From: Massilia rubra | Lineage (GTDB): Bacteria > Pseudomonadota > Gammaproteobacteria > Burkholderiales > Burkholderiaceae_D | NCBI RefSeq assembly: GCF_011682065.1 | Contig: NZ_VUYU01000019.1 | Location: 1 to 64,000 of the forward strand | Length of the DNA stretch: 64,000 nt | Reading direction: 5' to 3' | Shown here: positions 9,464 through 18,557 of the stretch, piece after piece | How positions within the stretch are numbered: position 1 is the stretch's first letter | How the letters are laid out: each line of letters starts with the position of its first letter | Program-made: the position numbers and the translations under genes | Notes under the pieces: generated by a model | Told to the model about the DNA's origin: nothing | Seen by the model: the letters and a program-made list of their open reading frames with translations, nothing else | Database searches by the model: none

Positions 9464-11350
9464 TTACTTCCAGTCGCCGCGCAGCGCCAGCACCTGCTGG
9501 TGCAGGTAATCCGGGGTGGCCTCTTCCGGCGCCACCGGCGCGCCGACCGCCAGCGCCAGGCGCGAACGCGGTCCGCGCGCAAAACTGCGCTCGAACAAGT
9601 TGCCCGGGTCGCGCGTGAGCAAACTGCCCCACAGGCCGCGCAGCGCCATCGGAATGACCGGCACCTTGCTGCGTTCGACGATCTTGGCGATCCCGCCGCG
9701 GAACTCGCCCATCTCGCCGGTCGAGGTCAGGCGCCCTTCCGGGAAGATGCATACCAGGTCGCCTTCGTGCAGCGCCTGGGCGATGTCGATGTACGCCTTC
9801 TCCATCAGGAACGGGTCTTCCTTGGCCGGCGCGATGGGAATGGCGCGCGCGGTGCGGAACAACCAGCCCATGAGCGGCATCTTGAAGATCTTATGGTCCA
9901 TCACGAAGCGGATCGGGCGCGGGCTGGCCGCGCCGATCACCAGCGCATCGACATAGCTGACGTGGTTGCACACCAATACCGCCGGGCCTTCCTCGGGAAT
10001 GCGCTCCACGTCCACCGTCTTGACGCGGTGGATGGTGTGGATCAGCATCCAGGCCACGAAGCGCACCAAGAATTCCGGCACCAGCGAGAAGATGTACAGC
10101 GCCACCAGGGCATTGAGGATCGCGGTGGCGAGGAACATCTGGGGTATCGTGAAGTGCAGTTTGATCATCAAGATCGCCATGCCGGCCGCGCCGATCATGA
10201 ACAGCGCGTTCAGGATATTCATGCCGCCGATGGTGCGCGACAGGTGGGCCGGCTCGCAGCGTGTCTGGATCAGCGCGAACAGCGGCACGATGAACAGGCC
10301 GCCGAACACGCCCACCATCGCAATATCGAACAGCACGCGCGTCACGCCCGCCTGCGCCAGCATGCCGAGCATGTCGACCGGCAGCGCCGGGCGCACATAG
10401 CCCATGCTGGCGAAATACAGGTCGATCCCGAACAGCGACAGGCCGATCGAGCCAAACGGCACCAGGCCGATTTCGACCTTGTGGCCCGAGAGCTTTTCGC
10501 ACAGCAGCGAGCCGACGCCCACCCCGACCGAGAACACGGTGAGCAGCATCACGAACACGCTGTAGTCGCCATTGAGGAACTCCTTGGCGTACAGCGGGAA
10601 CTGCGACAGGATCATGGCGCCATAAAACCAGAACCACGAGTTACCCAGCATCGACAGGAACACGGTGCGGTTCTTGCGCGCGTGGCCGATGTTGCGCACC
10701 GATTCGGCAAATGGATTCGGATTGATTTTCAGGTCCGGCATCGGCGCCGGCGAGTGCGGAATGCGGTAGCTGGCCGCAAGCCCAAGCACCGCGAAGAACA
10801 TGGTGGCGCCGGCCACCAGGACCAGTCCATTGGACTTGACGACCAGCGCCGCGCCCAGGATCTGCCCGAGCAGGATGCCCACAAACGTGCCCATTTCGAC
10901 CACCCCGTTCCCGCCGATCAGCTCTTCCGGTTTCAGGTGCTGCGGCATGTAGGCATACTTCACGGGGCCGAACAGGGTCGAATGCACGCCCATGCCGACC
11001 ACGGAGGCGATCAGCAGCCACAGGGTGTGCGTCATCCAGCCGATGCCGGCCACCAGCATGATGGCGATCTCGAACATCTTCACGAAGCGCGCCAGGCGCC
11101 CCTTCTCGACCTTCTCGGCGATCTGCCCGGCGGTCGCCGAAAACACGACGTAGGGCAAGATGAACAGGCCGGGAATGAGGCTGTTCAATACGGCCGGATC
11201 GAGCGTGGTCCAACTGGCCGCCTCGTACGTCAATATCACCAGCAAGGCGGTCTTGAACACGTTGTCGTTGAAGGCGCCGAGGAACTGGGTCCAGAAGAAC
11301 GGCGCGAAGCGGCGCTGCGTCAGGAGGGAAAACTGGCTGGCTTGACTCAT
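9464..11350 (-). CDS. LplT-like MFS transporter fused to PlsC acyltransferase, 628 aa
   Basis: The first 400 or so residues are a 12-helix MFS transporter of the lysophospholipid-transporter (LplT) type, starting with FFWTQFLGAFNDNVFKTAL. The last 200 are a PlsC/LPLAT acyltransferase with the NHVSYVDAL (NHx4D) motif and FPEGRLTSTG. LplT flips lysophospholipids inward and the acyltransferase would re-acylate them. The acyl-ACP synthetase domain of E. coli Aas is absent. ATG 11350 is chosen over an upstream one because GAGAG lies about 10 bases in front and the LplT N-terminus begins there. The gene appears monocistronic, with an XRE regulator upstream. Confidence 0.9.
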   Translation of the reverse strand: MSQASQFSLLTQRRFAPFFWTQFLGAFNDNVFKTALLVILTYEAASWTTLDPAVLNSLIPGLFILPYVVFSATAGQIAEKVEKGRLARFVKMFEIAIMLVAGIGWMTHTLWLLIASVVGMGVHSTLFGPVKYAYMPQHLKPEELIGGNGVVEMGTFVGILLGQILGAALVVKSNGLVLVAGATMFFAVLGLAASYRIPHSPAPMPDLKINPNPFAESVRNIGHARKNRTVFLSMLGNSWFWFYGAMILSQFPLYAKEFLNGDYSVFVMLLTVFSVGVGVGSLLCEKLSGHKVEIGLVPFGSIGLSLFGIDLYFASMGYVRPALPVDMLGMLAQAGVTRVLFDIAMVGVFGGLFIVPLFALIQTRCEPAHLSRTIGGMNILNALFMIGAAGMAILMIKLHFTIPQMFLATAILNALVALYIFSLVPEFLVRFVAWMLIHTIHRVKTVDVERIPEEGPAVLVCNHVSYVDALVIGAASPRPIRFVMDHKIFKMPLMGWLFRTARAIPIAPAKEDPFLMEKAYIDIAQALHEGDLVCIFPEGRLTSTGEMGEFRGGIAKIVERSKVPVIPMALRGLWGSLLTRDPGNLFERSFARGPRSRLALAVGAPVAPEEATPDYLHQQVLALRGDWK

Positions 11351-11413
11351 GCTGATCGTTCTCTCAGGGTCTTGATGTGGCAAAAAAGGTGGCTGTTCAT
11401 CGTCAGGGTACCA

Positions 11414-12148
11414 TCACGGCTGGCGCAGCAAGGCCTTGAAGGCCTGCGGCACCCACGGCCGCGCGGCCACGATGAAGCTGATCGCGTGGCGCTGGTCGAA
11501 CGGCAGGCGCGTTTCGTGCTGGTGCTGCTGCGAGAATTCGGCCGCTACCTGCTTGAGGCGTTCGAGCAGCGCCGCGCCGGACTGCTTCGACAGCATCACG
11601 TTCACCAGCCGCATGACTTCATCCTCGCCATCGAAGCGCGAGTTCAGGTAGTCGGCCGCCGCCTCGTGCCGGAAGTAGCCCTGGATCGGGCCATTCGCGA
11701 TCCAGCCGAAGGTGCGCGCGATCAGCAGCTTGACCCGGTTATTCGGCAGCAGCTCCAGAAAGCCGATGCGGTCCAGGCGCAGCAGGTATTTGGTCACTTC
11801 CGCTTCGGTCATGTCGTAAAAACGCACAATATCGTCGAAGCAGATGTGGTTCATGGCCGACACGGCCACCACCAGCAGGCGCGGGTCGCCAATGATTTCG
11901 CGCTCCTGCGCCAGTGTCAGGTGCGAAATCAGGGTCGGCGCCGACTGCGCCGCACTGAGCTCGTCGAACTCGATACCGGTGGCGGTCAGTATCTCGTCGA
12001 GCCGCTGCAAGGTGAAATTCTTCTGTGAAAACATACGCTTAACGCTGGCCTCCGACATGCCGATCCGTCCGGCCAGGTCGCCGTAAGTGATGCCGCGCCC
12101 CTTCAACAGGCGCTTCAAGGTGTCGACAAGTGTAATTGCGTGCGGCAT
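11414..12148 (-). CDS. XRE/Cro-CI helix-turn-helix regulator, 244 aa
   Basis: The N-terminal 65 residues are a Cro/CI-type HTH (LKRLLKGRGITYGDLAGRIGMSEASVKRMF). The remaining 180 residues are a helical sensor-like domain without recognisable ligand motifs. Similar proteins occur widely in Oxalobacteraceae and Burkholderiales next to membrane-lipid or transport genes. It lies 63 bases upstream of the LplT-PlsC gene on the same strand and may regulate it. Ligand and target are unknown. Confidence 0.85.
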   Translation of the reverse strand: MPHAITLVDTLKRLLKGRGITYGDLAGRIGMSEASVKRMFSQKNFTLQRLDEILTATGIEFDELSAAQSAPTLISHLTLAQEREIIGDPRLLVVAVSAMNHICFDDIVRFYDMTEAEVTKYLLRLDRIGFLELLPNNRVKLLIARTFGWIANGPIQGYFRHEAAADYLNSRFDGEDEVMRLVNVMLSKQSGAALLERLKQVAAEFSQQHQHETRLPFDQRHAISFIVAARPWVPQAFKALLRQP

Positions 12149-12288
12149 TTCCGTATCCCTATGAATTCTGGTAGCAAATACTAATACTTATTCGCAATAA
12201 AAGCGATACGGCCTATCATTTCATTTAGCAAACACAAATTTTGCGTAAGATGTCCTTGCCAACCCGGCCAACCCGATGAAAGAACCGC

Positions 12289-12702
12289 ATGAAAACCAAG
12301 CTGATGATCGTCGCCCTCGCCTGCGCCCTGTTCGGCGCCAATCCGGCCGCGCTGGCCCAGGGGTCGAACCTGTCGTCCACGCCGAGCAATGCATCGGGCG
12401 CGGTGGTGATGGGAAGCCTGCTGGTGGTCGCCGTGGGGGGCAGCGTGGTGGCGCAAAGCGTGGAGAACGTGGCCGACGGCACCCTGGTGGTGCTCAAGAA
12501 CGTGGCCGACGGGTCCACCGCCACCGTCAAATTGAGCGGCGACGGCGCCAGGGGCTTGTCCAACCTGGTCGGGCAGACCGTCACGGTCACCGCCACCGCC
12601 AGCGGCCATGTGCTGATCGCGGCCGGCAAGGTGATCGCCTTCATTCCGACCGAAATCGGCAAAAGCCTGCTGCACCACTCGCAAAACGGCGAGAAGGGCT
12701 GA
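12289..12702 (+). CDS. small exported Gly/Val-rich protein (STM0539-like), 137 aa
   Basis: A signal peptide ends near ANPAALA-QG. The mature part is a low-complexity Val/Gly/Ala sequence with alternating hydrophobic residues (GAVVMGSLLVVAVGGSVV) and ends in GKVIAFIPTEIGKSLLHHS. As I remember it, that ending resembles the STM0539 family of enterobacteria; this needs a profile search. Probably periplasmic or membrane-associated, function unknown. The next gene starts 2 bases after its stop, so the two are co-translated. Confidence 0.7.
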   Translation: MKTKLMIVALACALFGANPAALAQGSNLSSTPSNASGAVVMGSLLVVAVGGSVVAQSVENVADGTLVVLKNVADGSTATVKLSGDGARGLSNLVGQTVTVTATASGHVLIAAGKVIAFIPTEIGKSLLHHSQNGEKG

Positions 12703-12704
12703 GC

Positions 12705-13499
12705 ATGATCGGCCTTGCTCTGCGTCTGCGTTTGCTCCTGCTGCTGGCGCTGGCCATGGCGCTGCCATTCGCGCACGCCGGCACCGCCTGCGAGGAAGTC
12801 GCGCAGGATGCAAACAACTTCGTCAAGGCGGTCAAGCTGGCCGAAAACACCAGCGCCGCCCTCGACGCTTCAGGGGCCGAGGTGGCGCTTATCGCGCGCG
12901 TCGGCCAGGATCTGTCCAAATACGACCTGCGCTACTCGCACATGGCCTACGCCTGGCGCGACCATCCCAAAGGCCGCTGGACCGTGGTGCACCTGCTGAA
13001 CCAGTGCGGCACCGCCAGCTCCAAGGTGTTCGACCAGGGCCTGGCCAACTTCTTCCTCGACGACTTGTTCGCCTACGAGAGCCAGATCGTGATCCCGGGC
13101 GCGCAAAGCCAGAAGCGCATCGTCGCCATGCTGGCCTCCGAGGCGCCGACGCGCCTGCACGGTGCGCACTACAACATGCTGGCCTTCCCGTTTTCGACCA
13201 AGTACCAGAACTCCAACCAGTGGGTGCTCGAGACCTACGCCGCCAGCGAGTCCGCCATCGGCGATCGCAGCGCCGCCCAGTCCTGGCTCAAGCAGGCCGG
13301 CTACGCGCCGAACACGATCTGGGTGCCCTCGGTCAAGCGCCTCGGCGCGCGCGTGTTCCGCGCCAACGTGGCCTTCGACGACCATCCGCTGGGGCGCCGC
13401 ATCGCCGGCCAGATCGACATCGTCACCGTCGAATCGGTGGTGCGCTTCGTGAAGAAGCGCGATCCGGCCGTCACCGAGAGCGTGGTCGGCATCCGCTAA
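12705..13499 (+). CDS. exported DUF2145-type protein, 264 aa
   Basis: The ATG at 12705 has GAGAAGGG about 6 bases upstream and opens a clear signal peptide (MIGLALRLRLLLLLALAMALPFAHA-G). The mature protein resembles the DUF2145 family: YDLRYSHMAYAWRD, HLLNQC, then FFLDDLF and a central HYNMLAFPFSTKYQNSNQWVLE. The His, Cys and Asn-Trp positions give it a papain-like/NlpC look, so a periplasmic amidase or peptidase is possible but unproven. It forms a two-gene operon with the small exported protein and converges on the ABC ATPase gene 6 bases downstream. Confidence 0.75.
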   Translation: MIGLALRLRLLLLLALAMALPFAHAGTACEEVAQDANNFVKAVKLAENTSAALDASGAEVALIARVGQDLSKYDLRYSHMAYAWRDHPKGRWTVVHLLNQCGTASSKVFDQGLANFFLDDLFAYESQIVIPGAQSQKRIVAMLASEAPTRLHGAHYNMLAFPFSTKYQNSNQWVLETYAASESAIGDRSAAQSWLKQAGYAPNTIWVPSVKRLGARVFRANVAFDDHPLGRRIAGQIDIVTVESVVRFVKKRDPAVTESVVGIR

Positions 13500-13505
13500 G
13501 GCAGG

Positions 13506-14570
13506 TCAGAACACCCACAGCTTCTCGGGCGGCATGTGCAGCCAGTAGCTGCCCGCCTCCAGCCGGTGCTTGGAATACGCGCGCAGGCTGAACTCCCCGC
13601 GCTTGAACAGGCATTCCCAGCGATCGCCCAGGTACATGCAGGTCAACAGCGGCAACTCGAGCGCGTTATCGACCTGCTGGGCGCTGATTTTCACATCCTC
13701 CACCCGGATCAGCGGCGTGGCCTCGCCACCGCTGCGCGCGCCGCGCGCCGTGCCGCGCATGCTCACCCCATCGACCAGCACCGTCAACGCGCCATCGCTG
13801 GCGGCCACCACCTGGCCTTGCAGGCGGTTGTTACTGCCCATGAATTCGGCGGTGAACAAGGTCTCGGGCGTCTCGTACATGCTCTGTGGTGAGCCCTGCT
13901 GCTCGATCTTGCCGTTATTGAGCAGCAGGATGCGGTCCGAAATCGCCATCGCCTCGCCCTGGTCGTGGGTGACCATCAGGGCCGACAGGCCAAGCCGCAC
14001 GATCAGCTCGCGCAGGAACGCGCGCGCCTCTTCGCGCAGCTTGGCGTCCAGGTTCGAGAGCGGTTCGTCGAGCAAAATCACGGGCGGGTTGTACACCAGC
14101 GCGCGCGCAATCGCCACCCGCTGCTGCTGGCCGCCGGAGAGCTGGTGCGGATAACGCTCGCCCAGGTGGCCCAGGCCCAGCTGGCCCAGCACTTCCTTGA
14201 CCTTCGATGCGATATCGCTCTTGCCCATCTTGCGCAGGGTCAGCCCGTAAGCCACGTTGTCGAACACGGTCTTGTGCGGCCACAGCGCGTACGACTGGAA
14301 CACCAGTCCCAGGCTGCGGTGCTCGGCCGCCATCTCGAACTTGCGCGCGCCGTCGAACACGCGCCGCTCGCCGATGTCGATGGTGCCGCTCTTCGGGCTT
14401 TCCAGCCCCGCCACGGCGCGCAGCAAGGTGGTCTTGCCGCTGCCCGAAGGCCCCAGCAAGGCCACCACTTCGCCGCGCTGCAGGTGCATCGATACGCCCT
14501 TGAGGATCTGGTTGGCGTGCGCGCCGGTGCCATAATCGAGGTGCAGGTCGTTGACAGTCAATTCATTCAT
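13506..14570 (-). CDS. ABC importer ATP-binding protein, FbpC/PotA type, 354 aa
   Basis: Complete ABC ATPase: Walker A GPSGSGKTT (about 40-48), signature LSGGQQQR, Walker B VILLDEPLSNLD and an H-loop in VTHDQGEA. A C-terminal TOBE region of about 100 residues follows, as in importers for Fe3+, polyamines, phosphonates and sugar phosphates. It is the last gene of the cluster permease/ATPase, downstream of the fused permease by 24 bases. Together with the binding protein it forms an FbpABC/AfuABC-like importer. The substrate cannot be read from the ATPase. Confidence 0.92.
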   Translation of the reverse strand: MNELTVNDLHLDYGTGAHANQILKGVSMHLQRGEVVALLGPSGSGKTTLLRAVAGLESPKSGTIDIGERRVFDGARKFEMAAEHRSLGLVFQSYALWPHKTVFDNVAYGLTLRKMGKSDIASKVKEVLGQLGLGHLGERYPHQLSGGQQQRVAIARALVYNPPVILLDEPLSNLDAKLREEARAFLRELIVRLGLSALMVTHDQGEAMAISDRILLLNNGKIEQQGSPQSMYETPETLFTAEFMGSNNRLQGQVVAASDGALTVLVDGVSMRGTARGARSGGEATPLIRVEDVKISAQQVDNALELPLLTCMYLGDRWECLFKRGEFSLRAYSKHRLEAGSYWLHMPPEKLWVF

Positions 14571-14594
14571 GAAAATTTCCGATCCGGATAGAGT

Positions 14595-16361
14595 TTATTG
14601 ATGCAGCTTGACGCCGAAGCGCAGCGCAATGCCCAGGCCAATGGCCACCAGCGTGATATTGATGAACGAGAGCGCCGCCACCAGGTCGGTCGATCCACCG
14701 GCCCACAGCGACACCAGCATCGCGCCGATGACTTCGGTGCCCGGCGTAAGCAGGTACACCCCGGTCGAGTATTCGCGCTCGAAGATCAGGAACACCATCA
14801 GCCAGGCGCCCAGCATGCCGAATTTGATCAGCGGCAGCGTCACGTCGCGCGTGACCTGGCCGCGCGTTGCGCCCACCGCGCGCGCCGCCTCTTCCAGTTC
14901 CGGCCCCACCTGCAGCAGCGCGGTCGAAATCAGGCGCATCCCGTATGCCAGCCACACCACCGAATACGCCAGCCACAGGGCGAAGATGGTCGAGCGCACT
15001 TCGCGCAGCAGCGGAATCGCATGCTCGCTGAGCCACAGCGCCGGACCGAGCCCGCTCGCCTTGAGCATGCCATCGAGCCAGCTTGGCACGAACAGGAACA
15101 CCCACAGGAACGACAGGCCGGCCAACAGGCCCGGTACCGCGCGCGGCACCAGCACGCTGTAATCGAGCATGCGCGTAATGCCATCGGGCTTGCGGTGCAT
15201 CGCCAGCGCGATGGCCGTGTAGCACACCACCGCCAGCGCCCCGCCGATCACGCCGATCAGCACCGTGTTGATAATCCCGCGCACCAGAGAATGCTGCTCG
15301 AGGATGTCGCGGAAGTGCTGCAAGGTCAGCACGTCCCACAGCACCACGCCCTCGCCCCAGTTCTGCACAAAAGAGCGCAGCACGATGCCCGACAGCGGCA
15401 GGATGATCGTCACCAGCAGCCAGCCGGCCAGCAGCGCGAACGCCAGCCACTTCCAGCGCCCCAGCGGCATGGCCTTCTGGCGCGCGCCCTTGCCCTTGAT
15501 CGACACGTACTTGTTGGCCGACTTGAGCAGCCAGCGCTGGATCATCACCAGCGGCATGGTCACCATCACCAGGCACACCGCCACCGCCGCCATCAGGTGG
15601 TACGAGGGCGTGCCCATCTTGTTGGTCAGCTTGTACAGGTAGGTGGCCAGCACCAGGTGGCCTTCCGGGTCGCCCAGCACCAGCACCAGGCCGAACACTT
15701 CGAAGCCGAGGAAAAACACCAGCACGCCGGCATACGCCAGCGCCGGCATGATCATCGGCAGCGACACGTTCATCATCACGCGCAGCGGCGAGGCGCCGGC
15801 CACGCGGGCCGCCTCCTCCACGTCCGAACCCAGGCTTTTCAGCGCCGAGGAAGCGTACAGGTACACGTGCGGCACGTGGGTCAGGCCGGCGATGATGACG
15901 ATGCTGGTGAACGAATAGATATTCCAGGGGATGAAGCCGAGCAGCTGCTTGGCCCACACCGAATAGAAGCCCACGGGTCCCATCGACACCACATAGCCGA
16001 AGCCCATCACCATGGGCGAGACGAAAATCGGCACCAGCAGCAGCGGCGCGATCGCCCCGCGTCCCGGCAGGTCGGTGCGGACCATCAGGAAGGCCAGCAT
16101 GCCTCCCAGCGGCACCGCGATGGCGGCCAGGCCGCTGGCGAGGATCATGCCGTTCTTGAAGGCCTGGGTGAAATCGGGGTCGTCGAAAATGAAGGCGTAA
16201 GCTTCGAAGCCCAGGGTTTTTTCCGGCATGAAGAACGGCGCGGACAAAAAACTCTGGTAAAAAATCAAAAACAGCGGCAGGAAGATGGCGACGCAGGCGA
16301 GCGTCACCACCAGGCCGCGCGGCCAGTTAAGCCGCGTGGCCCGCAATGATAAGGTGGTCAT
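14595..16361 (-). CDS. ABC importer permease, two fused BPD domains, 588 aa
   Basis: About twelve membrane helices in two halves, each with a binding-protein-dependent permease EAA-type loop (first half EEAARVAGASPLRVMMNVSL, second half EEAARAVGATRGQVTRDVTL). This fused architecture is typical of FbpB/AfuB permeases. The cytoplasmic loops would dock on the downstream ATPase. It follows the binding-protein gene by 63 bases, consistent with one operon. No unusual features apart from the still unknown substrate. Confidence 0.92.
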   Translation of the reverse strand: MTTLSLRATRLNWPRGLVVTLACVAIFLPLFLIFYQSFLSAPFFMPEKTLGFEAYAFIFDDPDFTQAFKNGMILASGLAAIAVPLGGMLAFLMVRTDLPGRGAIAPLLLVPIFVSPMVMGFGYVVSMGPVGFYSVWAKQLLGFIPWNIYSFTSIVIIAGLTHVPHVYLYASSALKSLGSDVEEAARVAGASPLRVMMNVSLPMIMPALAYAGVLVFFLGFEVFGLVLVLGDPEGHLVLATYLYKLTNKMGTPSYHLMAAVAVCLVMVTMPLVMIQRWLLKSANKYVSIKGKGARQKAMPLGRWKWLAFALLAGWLLVTIILPLSGIVLRSFVQNWGEGVVLWDVLTLQHFRDILEQHSLVRGIINTVLIGVIGGALAVVCYTAIALAMHRKPDGITRMLDYSVLVPRAVPGLLAGLSFLWVFLFVPSWLDGMLKASGLGPALWLSEHAIPLLREVRSTIFALWLAYSVVWLAYGMRLISTALLQVGPELEEAARAVGATRGQVTRDVTLPLIKFGMLGAWLMVFLIFEREYSTGVYLLTPGTEVIGAMLVSLWAGGSTDLVAALSFINITLVAIGLGIALRFGVKLHQ

Positions 16362-16424
16362 GTCAGGTCCGATCTTGGGATGAAGGAGGTGGGCGCTGGC
16401 CCACCGTGCTGGCGCTTACAGGGC

Positions 16425-17516
16425 TTACTTCTTGCCGGCGGTTTCTTTCCACTGCTTGAGGAAGGCCATGCGCTTGGCAGGCCCGAGGAACTGCAGCACG
16501 ATCGGGTGTACCGGAATCGGCTTGACGTTCTTTTCGCCGATGATCTTGATCAGTTCCGCCGACGTGGTCTCGCCCTTGACGTCGGAGCGGATCGCGAACA
16601 GCTTCGCATCGTTGGCGATCACGGTCTGGCCACGCACCGACAGCAGGTAATCCATCCACAGCTTGGCCGCGTTCGGATTCTTGGCAGCCTTGTTGATGAA
16701 CTGGACGCGCGACATGATCAGGGTGTAATCGGCCGGCAGCACCACGCCCAGCGACGGGTCGGTCTTGGCGCGCACCAGCGCGTAGGAACCGAGCACGTTG
16801 TAGCCGATCAGGTTTTCGCCCGACGAAATCCGCTCCAGCATGGTGCCGGTGGACGACTGCACCCGCACCTTGGCCGCGCCGAAGGCGTTTTCCAGGTCCA
16901 GGAACTGCGGGTTTTCGCGCGCATCGGCGGTCATGAACATGAAGCCCACGCCCGATTTTTCGATATCGTAGGTGGTGACCTTGTCGCGGAATTTTTCGGT
17001 CTTGATCAGGGTCGCAAAGGCGGCGTGGGTGCGCGGTACTTCGTTGACGGCCAACAGGCGCTTGTTGTAGACGATGGCGGCCGGCTCGAAGGTGGTGCCG
17101 TAGGCGCTGTCGTTCCACACCGCCCATGCCGGCAGCTTGGCCGCTTCGTGCGACTTGTACTGCAGCGCGTGGCCGTCCGAGGCCAGGCGCATCTGCAGGT
17201 CCATGGCCGACGACCACACCACGTCGGCCGTATTGCCGCCGGCGGCCGCCTCGGAAATGAAGCGGTTGTACACTTCGGTCGAATTCATGTCGTTGTATTC
17301 GACCGTCACGCCCGGATACAGGGCGTTGAAATCCTTGATCAAGGGCTGCGCGGCCTTGCTGTCGGTGGCCGAATAGATCACCAGCTTGGCCTCCTTTTTG
17401 GCGCCGTCGATGATCTTCTGGTAGTCGGCCGGGTAGCCCGCCGGGACCTGCGCCAGGGCGCTTCCCGCGAAGGCAAGGGCAATGCTGGCACTGATAAAGG
17501 AACGTTTGATATTCAT
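16425..17516 (-). CDS. periplasmic ABC substrate-binding protein, FbpA/AfuA family, 363 aa
   Basis: A signal peptide ends at GSALA-QVP. The mature protein is a class-2 binding protein (KLVIYSATDSKAAQPLIKDFNALYPGVTVEYNDM), with the two-lobe pattern of the iron(III)/sugar-phosphate group. The ferric-binding Tyr-Tyr pair of true FbpA is not evident near ENLIGYNVLGSYALV, so organic anion or phosphorylated solute binding is at least as likely as iron. It lies 26 bases downstream of a second binding-protein gene (TctC type). An ATG at 17516 with a normal leader is clearly the start. Confidence 0.88.
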   Translation of the reverse strand: MNIKRSFISASIALAFAGSALAQVPAGYPADYQKIIDGAKKEAKLVIYSATDSKAAQPLIKDFNALYPGVTVEYNDMNSTEVYNRFISEAAAGGNTADVVWSSAMDLQMRLASDGHALQYKSHEAAKLPAWAVWNDSAYGTTFEPAAIVYNKRLLAVNEVPRTHAAFATLIKTEKFRDKVTTYDIEKSGVGFMFMTADARENPQFLDLENAFGAAKVRVQSSTGTMLERISSGENLIGYNVLGSYALVRAKTDPSLGVVLPADYTLIMSRVQFINKAAKNPNAAKLWMDYLLSVRGQTVIANDAKLFAIRSDVKGETTSAELIKIIGEKNVKPIPVHPIVLQFLGPAKRMAFLKQWKETAGKK

Positions 17517-17542
17517 GGTGTCTCCGGATTGTTGTTGTGTTT

Positions 17543-18487
17543 TTAACGAATCAGTTTGAATTGCCTGGCCTGCCGGTTGTAGTCGGCGACGGCCTTGTGG
17601 ATGTAATCGGTCAGTGCCTGCCCGGTCAGCGTGAACGGATACAAGCCGTGCGCCGCCCGCAGCTTGTCGAAATCGGGGCTGGCCGTCATGCGCTCGAAAC
17701 TGCCTACCCAGCGCCGGTACTCGCTGTCGGCCACCTTGGGCCCCATCCACACGCCGCGGATGATCGGCCACACCACATCGACGCCCTGCTCGCGCGCGGT
17801 CGGCGCCTGCGCCAGCACGCCCGGCAAGCGCTGCTCCGACAGCACCGCCAGCACCCGCACCTTGCCGGCGCCCGAGTACAGGCTCGCTTCCGAGGCGTCG
17901 CCCGAAACCACCTGCACATGGTTGGCGTGCATCGCGGTAAACGCCTCGCCGCCGCCTTCCAGCGCCACGAAACGCAGCACCTTCGGGTCGATCCCCGCGC
18001 TTTTGGCCAGCAGCGCCATCTTCATCCAGTCCTGGCTGCCGATGGTGCCGGACACGCCGATCAGCACCTTTTCCGGCTCGCGCCGCAAGGCACCCAGCAG
18101 GTCGGCCAGGTTGCGGAAAGCCGAATCGGAACGCACCGCGATCATCCCGTAGTCGGCACCCAGGGCGGCCACCCAGCGCACGTCGTTTTCGCTGGCCTTG
18201 CCGAACTTGCCCTGCGCCAGATTCAGGAGCGAGCCGCCCGAAAACGCGACCAGCGTATCTTTCTCGCTGCCGCGCTGGGCCGCCATGGTGTGCCAGGCCA
18301 CCGCGCCGATCCCGCCCGGCAGGTACGACAGGCGCAGCGCCGGGGCATCTGCATCGCCCTTGAGCCCTTCGCGCGCCAGCTTGCAGGTCAGGTCCATCGC
18401 GCCGCCCGGCTTGGACGGCACGATGCATTCGGCGCCGGCGGCATGCACGGCGGCGCAGGCGATCAGGATGGAAAACAGGGTCTTCAT
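17543..18487 (-). CDS. Bug/TctC-family tripartite tricarboxylate transporter binding protein, 314 aa
   Basis: A signal peptide (MKTLFSILIACAAVHAAGA) is followed by a Bug/TctC fold: CIVPSKPGGAMDLTCKL corresponds to the family's PAGG.D loop, then LPGGIGAVAWHTM and a VWPIIRGVWMGPKV segment. Bug proteins bind carboxylates such as citrate, aspartate or nicotinate. The usual TctA and TctB membrane partners are absent, and an ABC importer follows instead. That makes it either an orphan sensor-type binding protein working with the TctDE kinase system or a helper for the ABC importer. Part of the porin-to-ATPase cluster. Confidence 0.88.
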   Translation of the reverse strand: MKTLFSILIACAAVHAAGAECIVPSKPGGAMDLTCKLAREGLKGDADAPALRLSYLPGGIGAVAWHTMAAQRGSEKDTLVAFSGGSLLNLAQGKFGKASENDVRWVAALGADYGMIAVRSDSAFRNLADLLGALRREPEKVLIGVSGTIGSQDWMKMALLAKSAGIDPKVLRFVALEGGGEAFTAMHANHVQVVSGDASEASLYSGAGKVRVLAVLSEQRLPGVLAQAPTAREQGVDVVWPIIRGVWMGPKVADSEYRRWVGSFERMTASPDFDKLRAAHGLYPFTLTGQALTDYIHKAVADYNRQARQFKLIR

Positions 18488-18557
18488 GGCGGTGGCCTCT
18501 CAAGTCGGGCGCGGCGATCGGACAACCATGATAGCCCCGCCAGTCATGCACAGCGCA

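Noticed and set aside
9365-12028. 887-codon plus-strand frame over the LplT-PlsC gene
   Set aside because: His/Gln/Arg-rich shadow with no motifs; the minus strand shows an MFS transporter and acyltransferase motifs.
13506-17516. Ferric iron uptake as a firm assignment for the ABC importer
   Set aside because: The binding protein lacks an evident FbpA Tyr pair and the context is a tricarboxylate-type regulator, so the substrate is left open.
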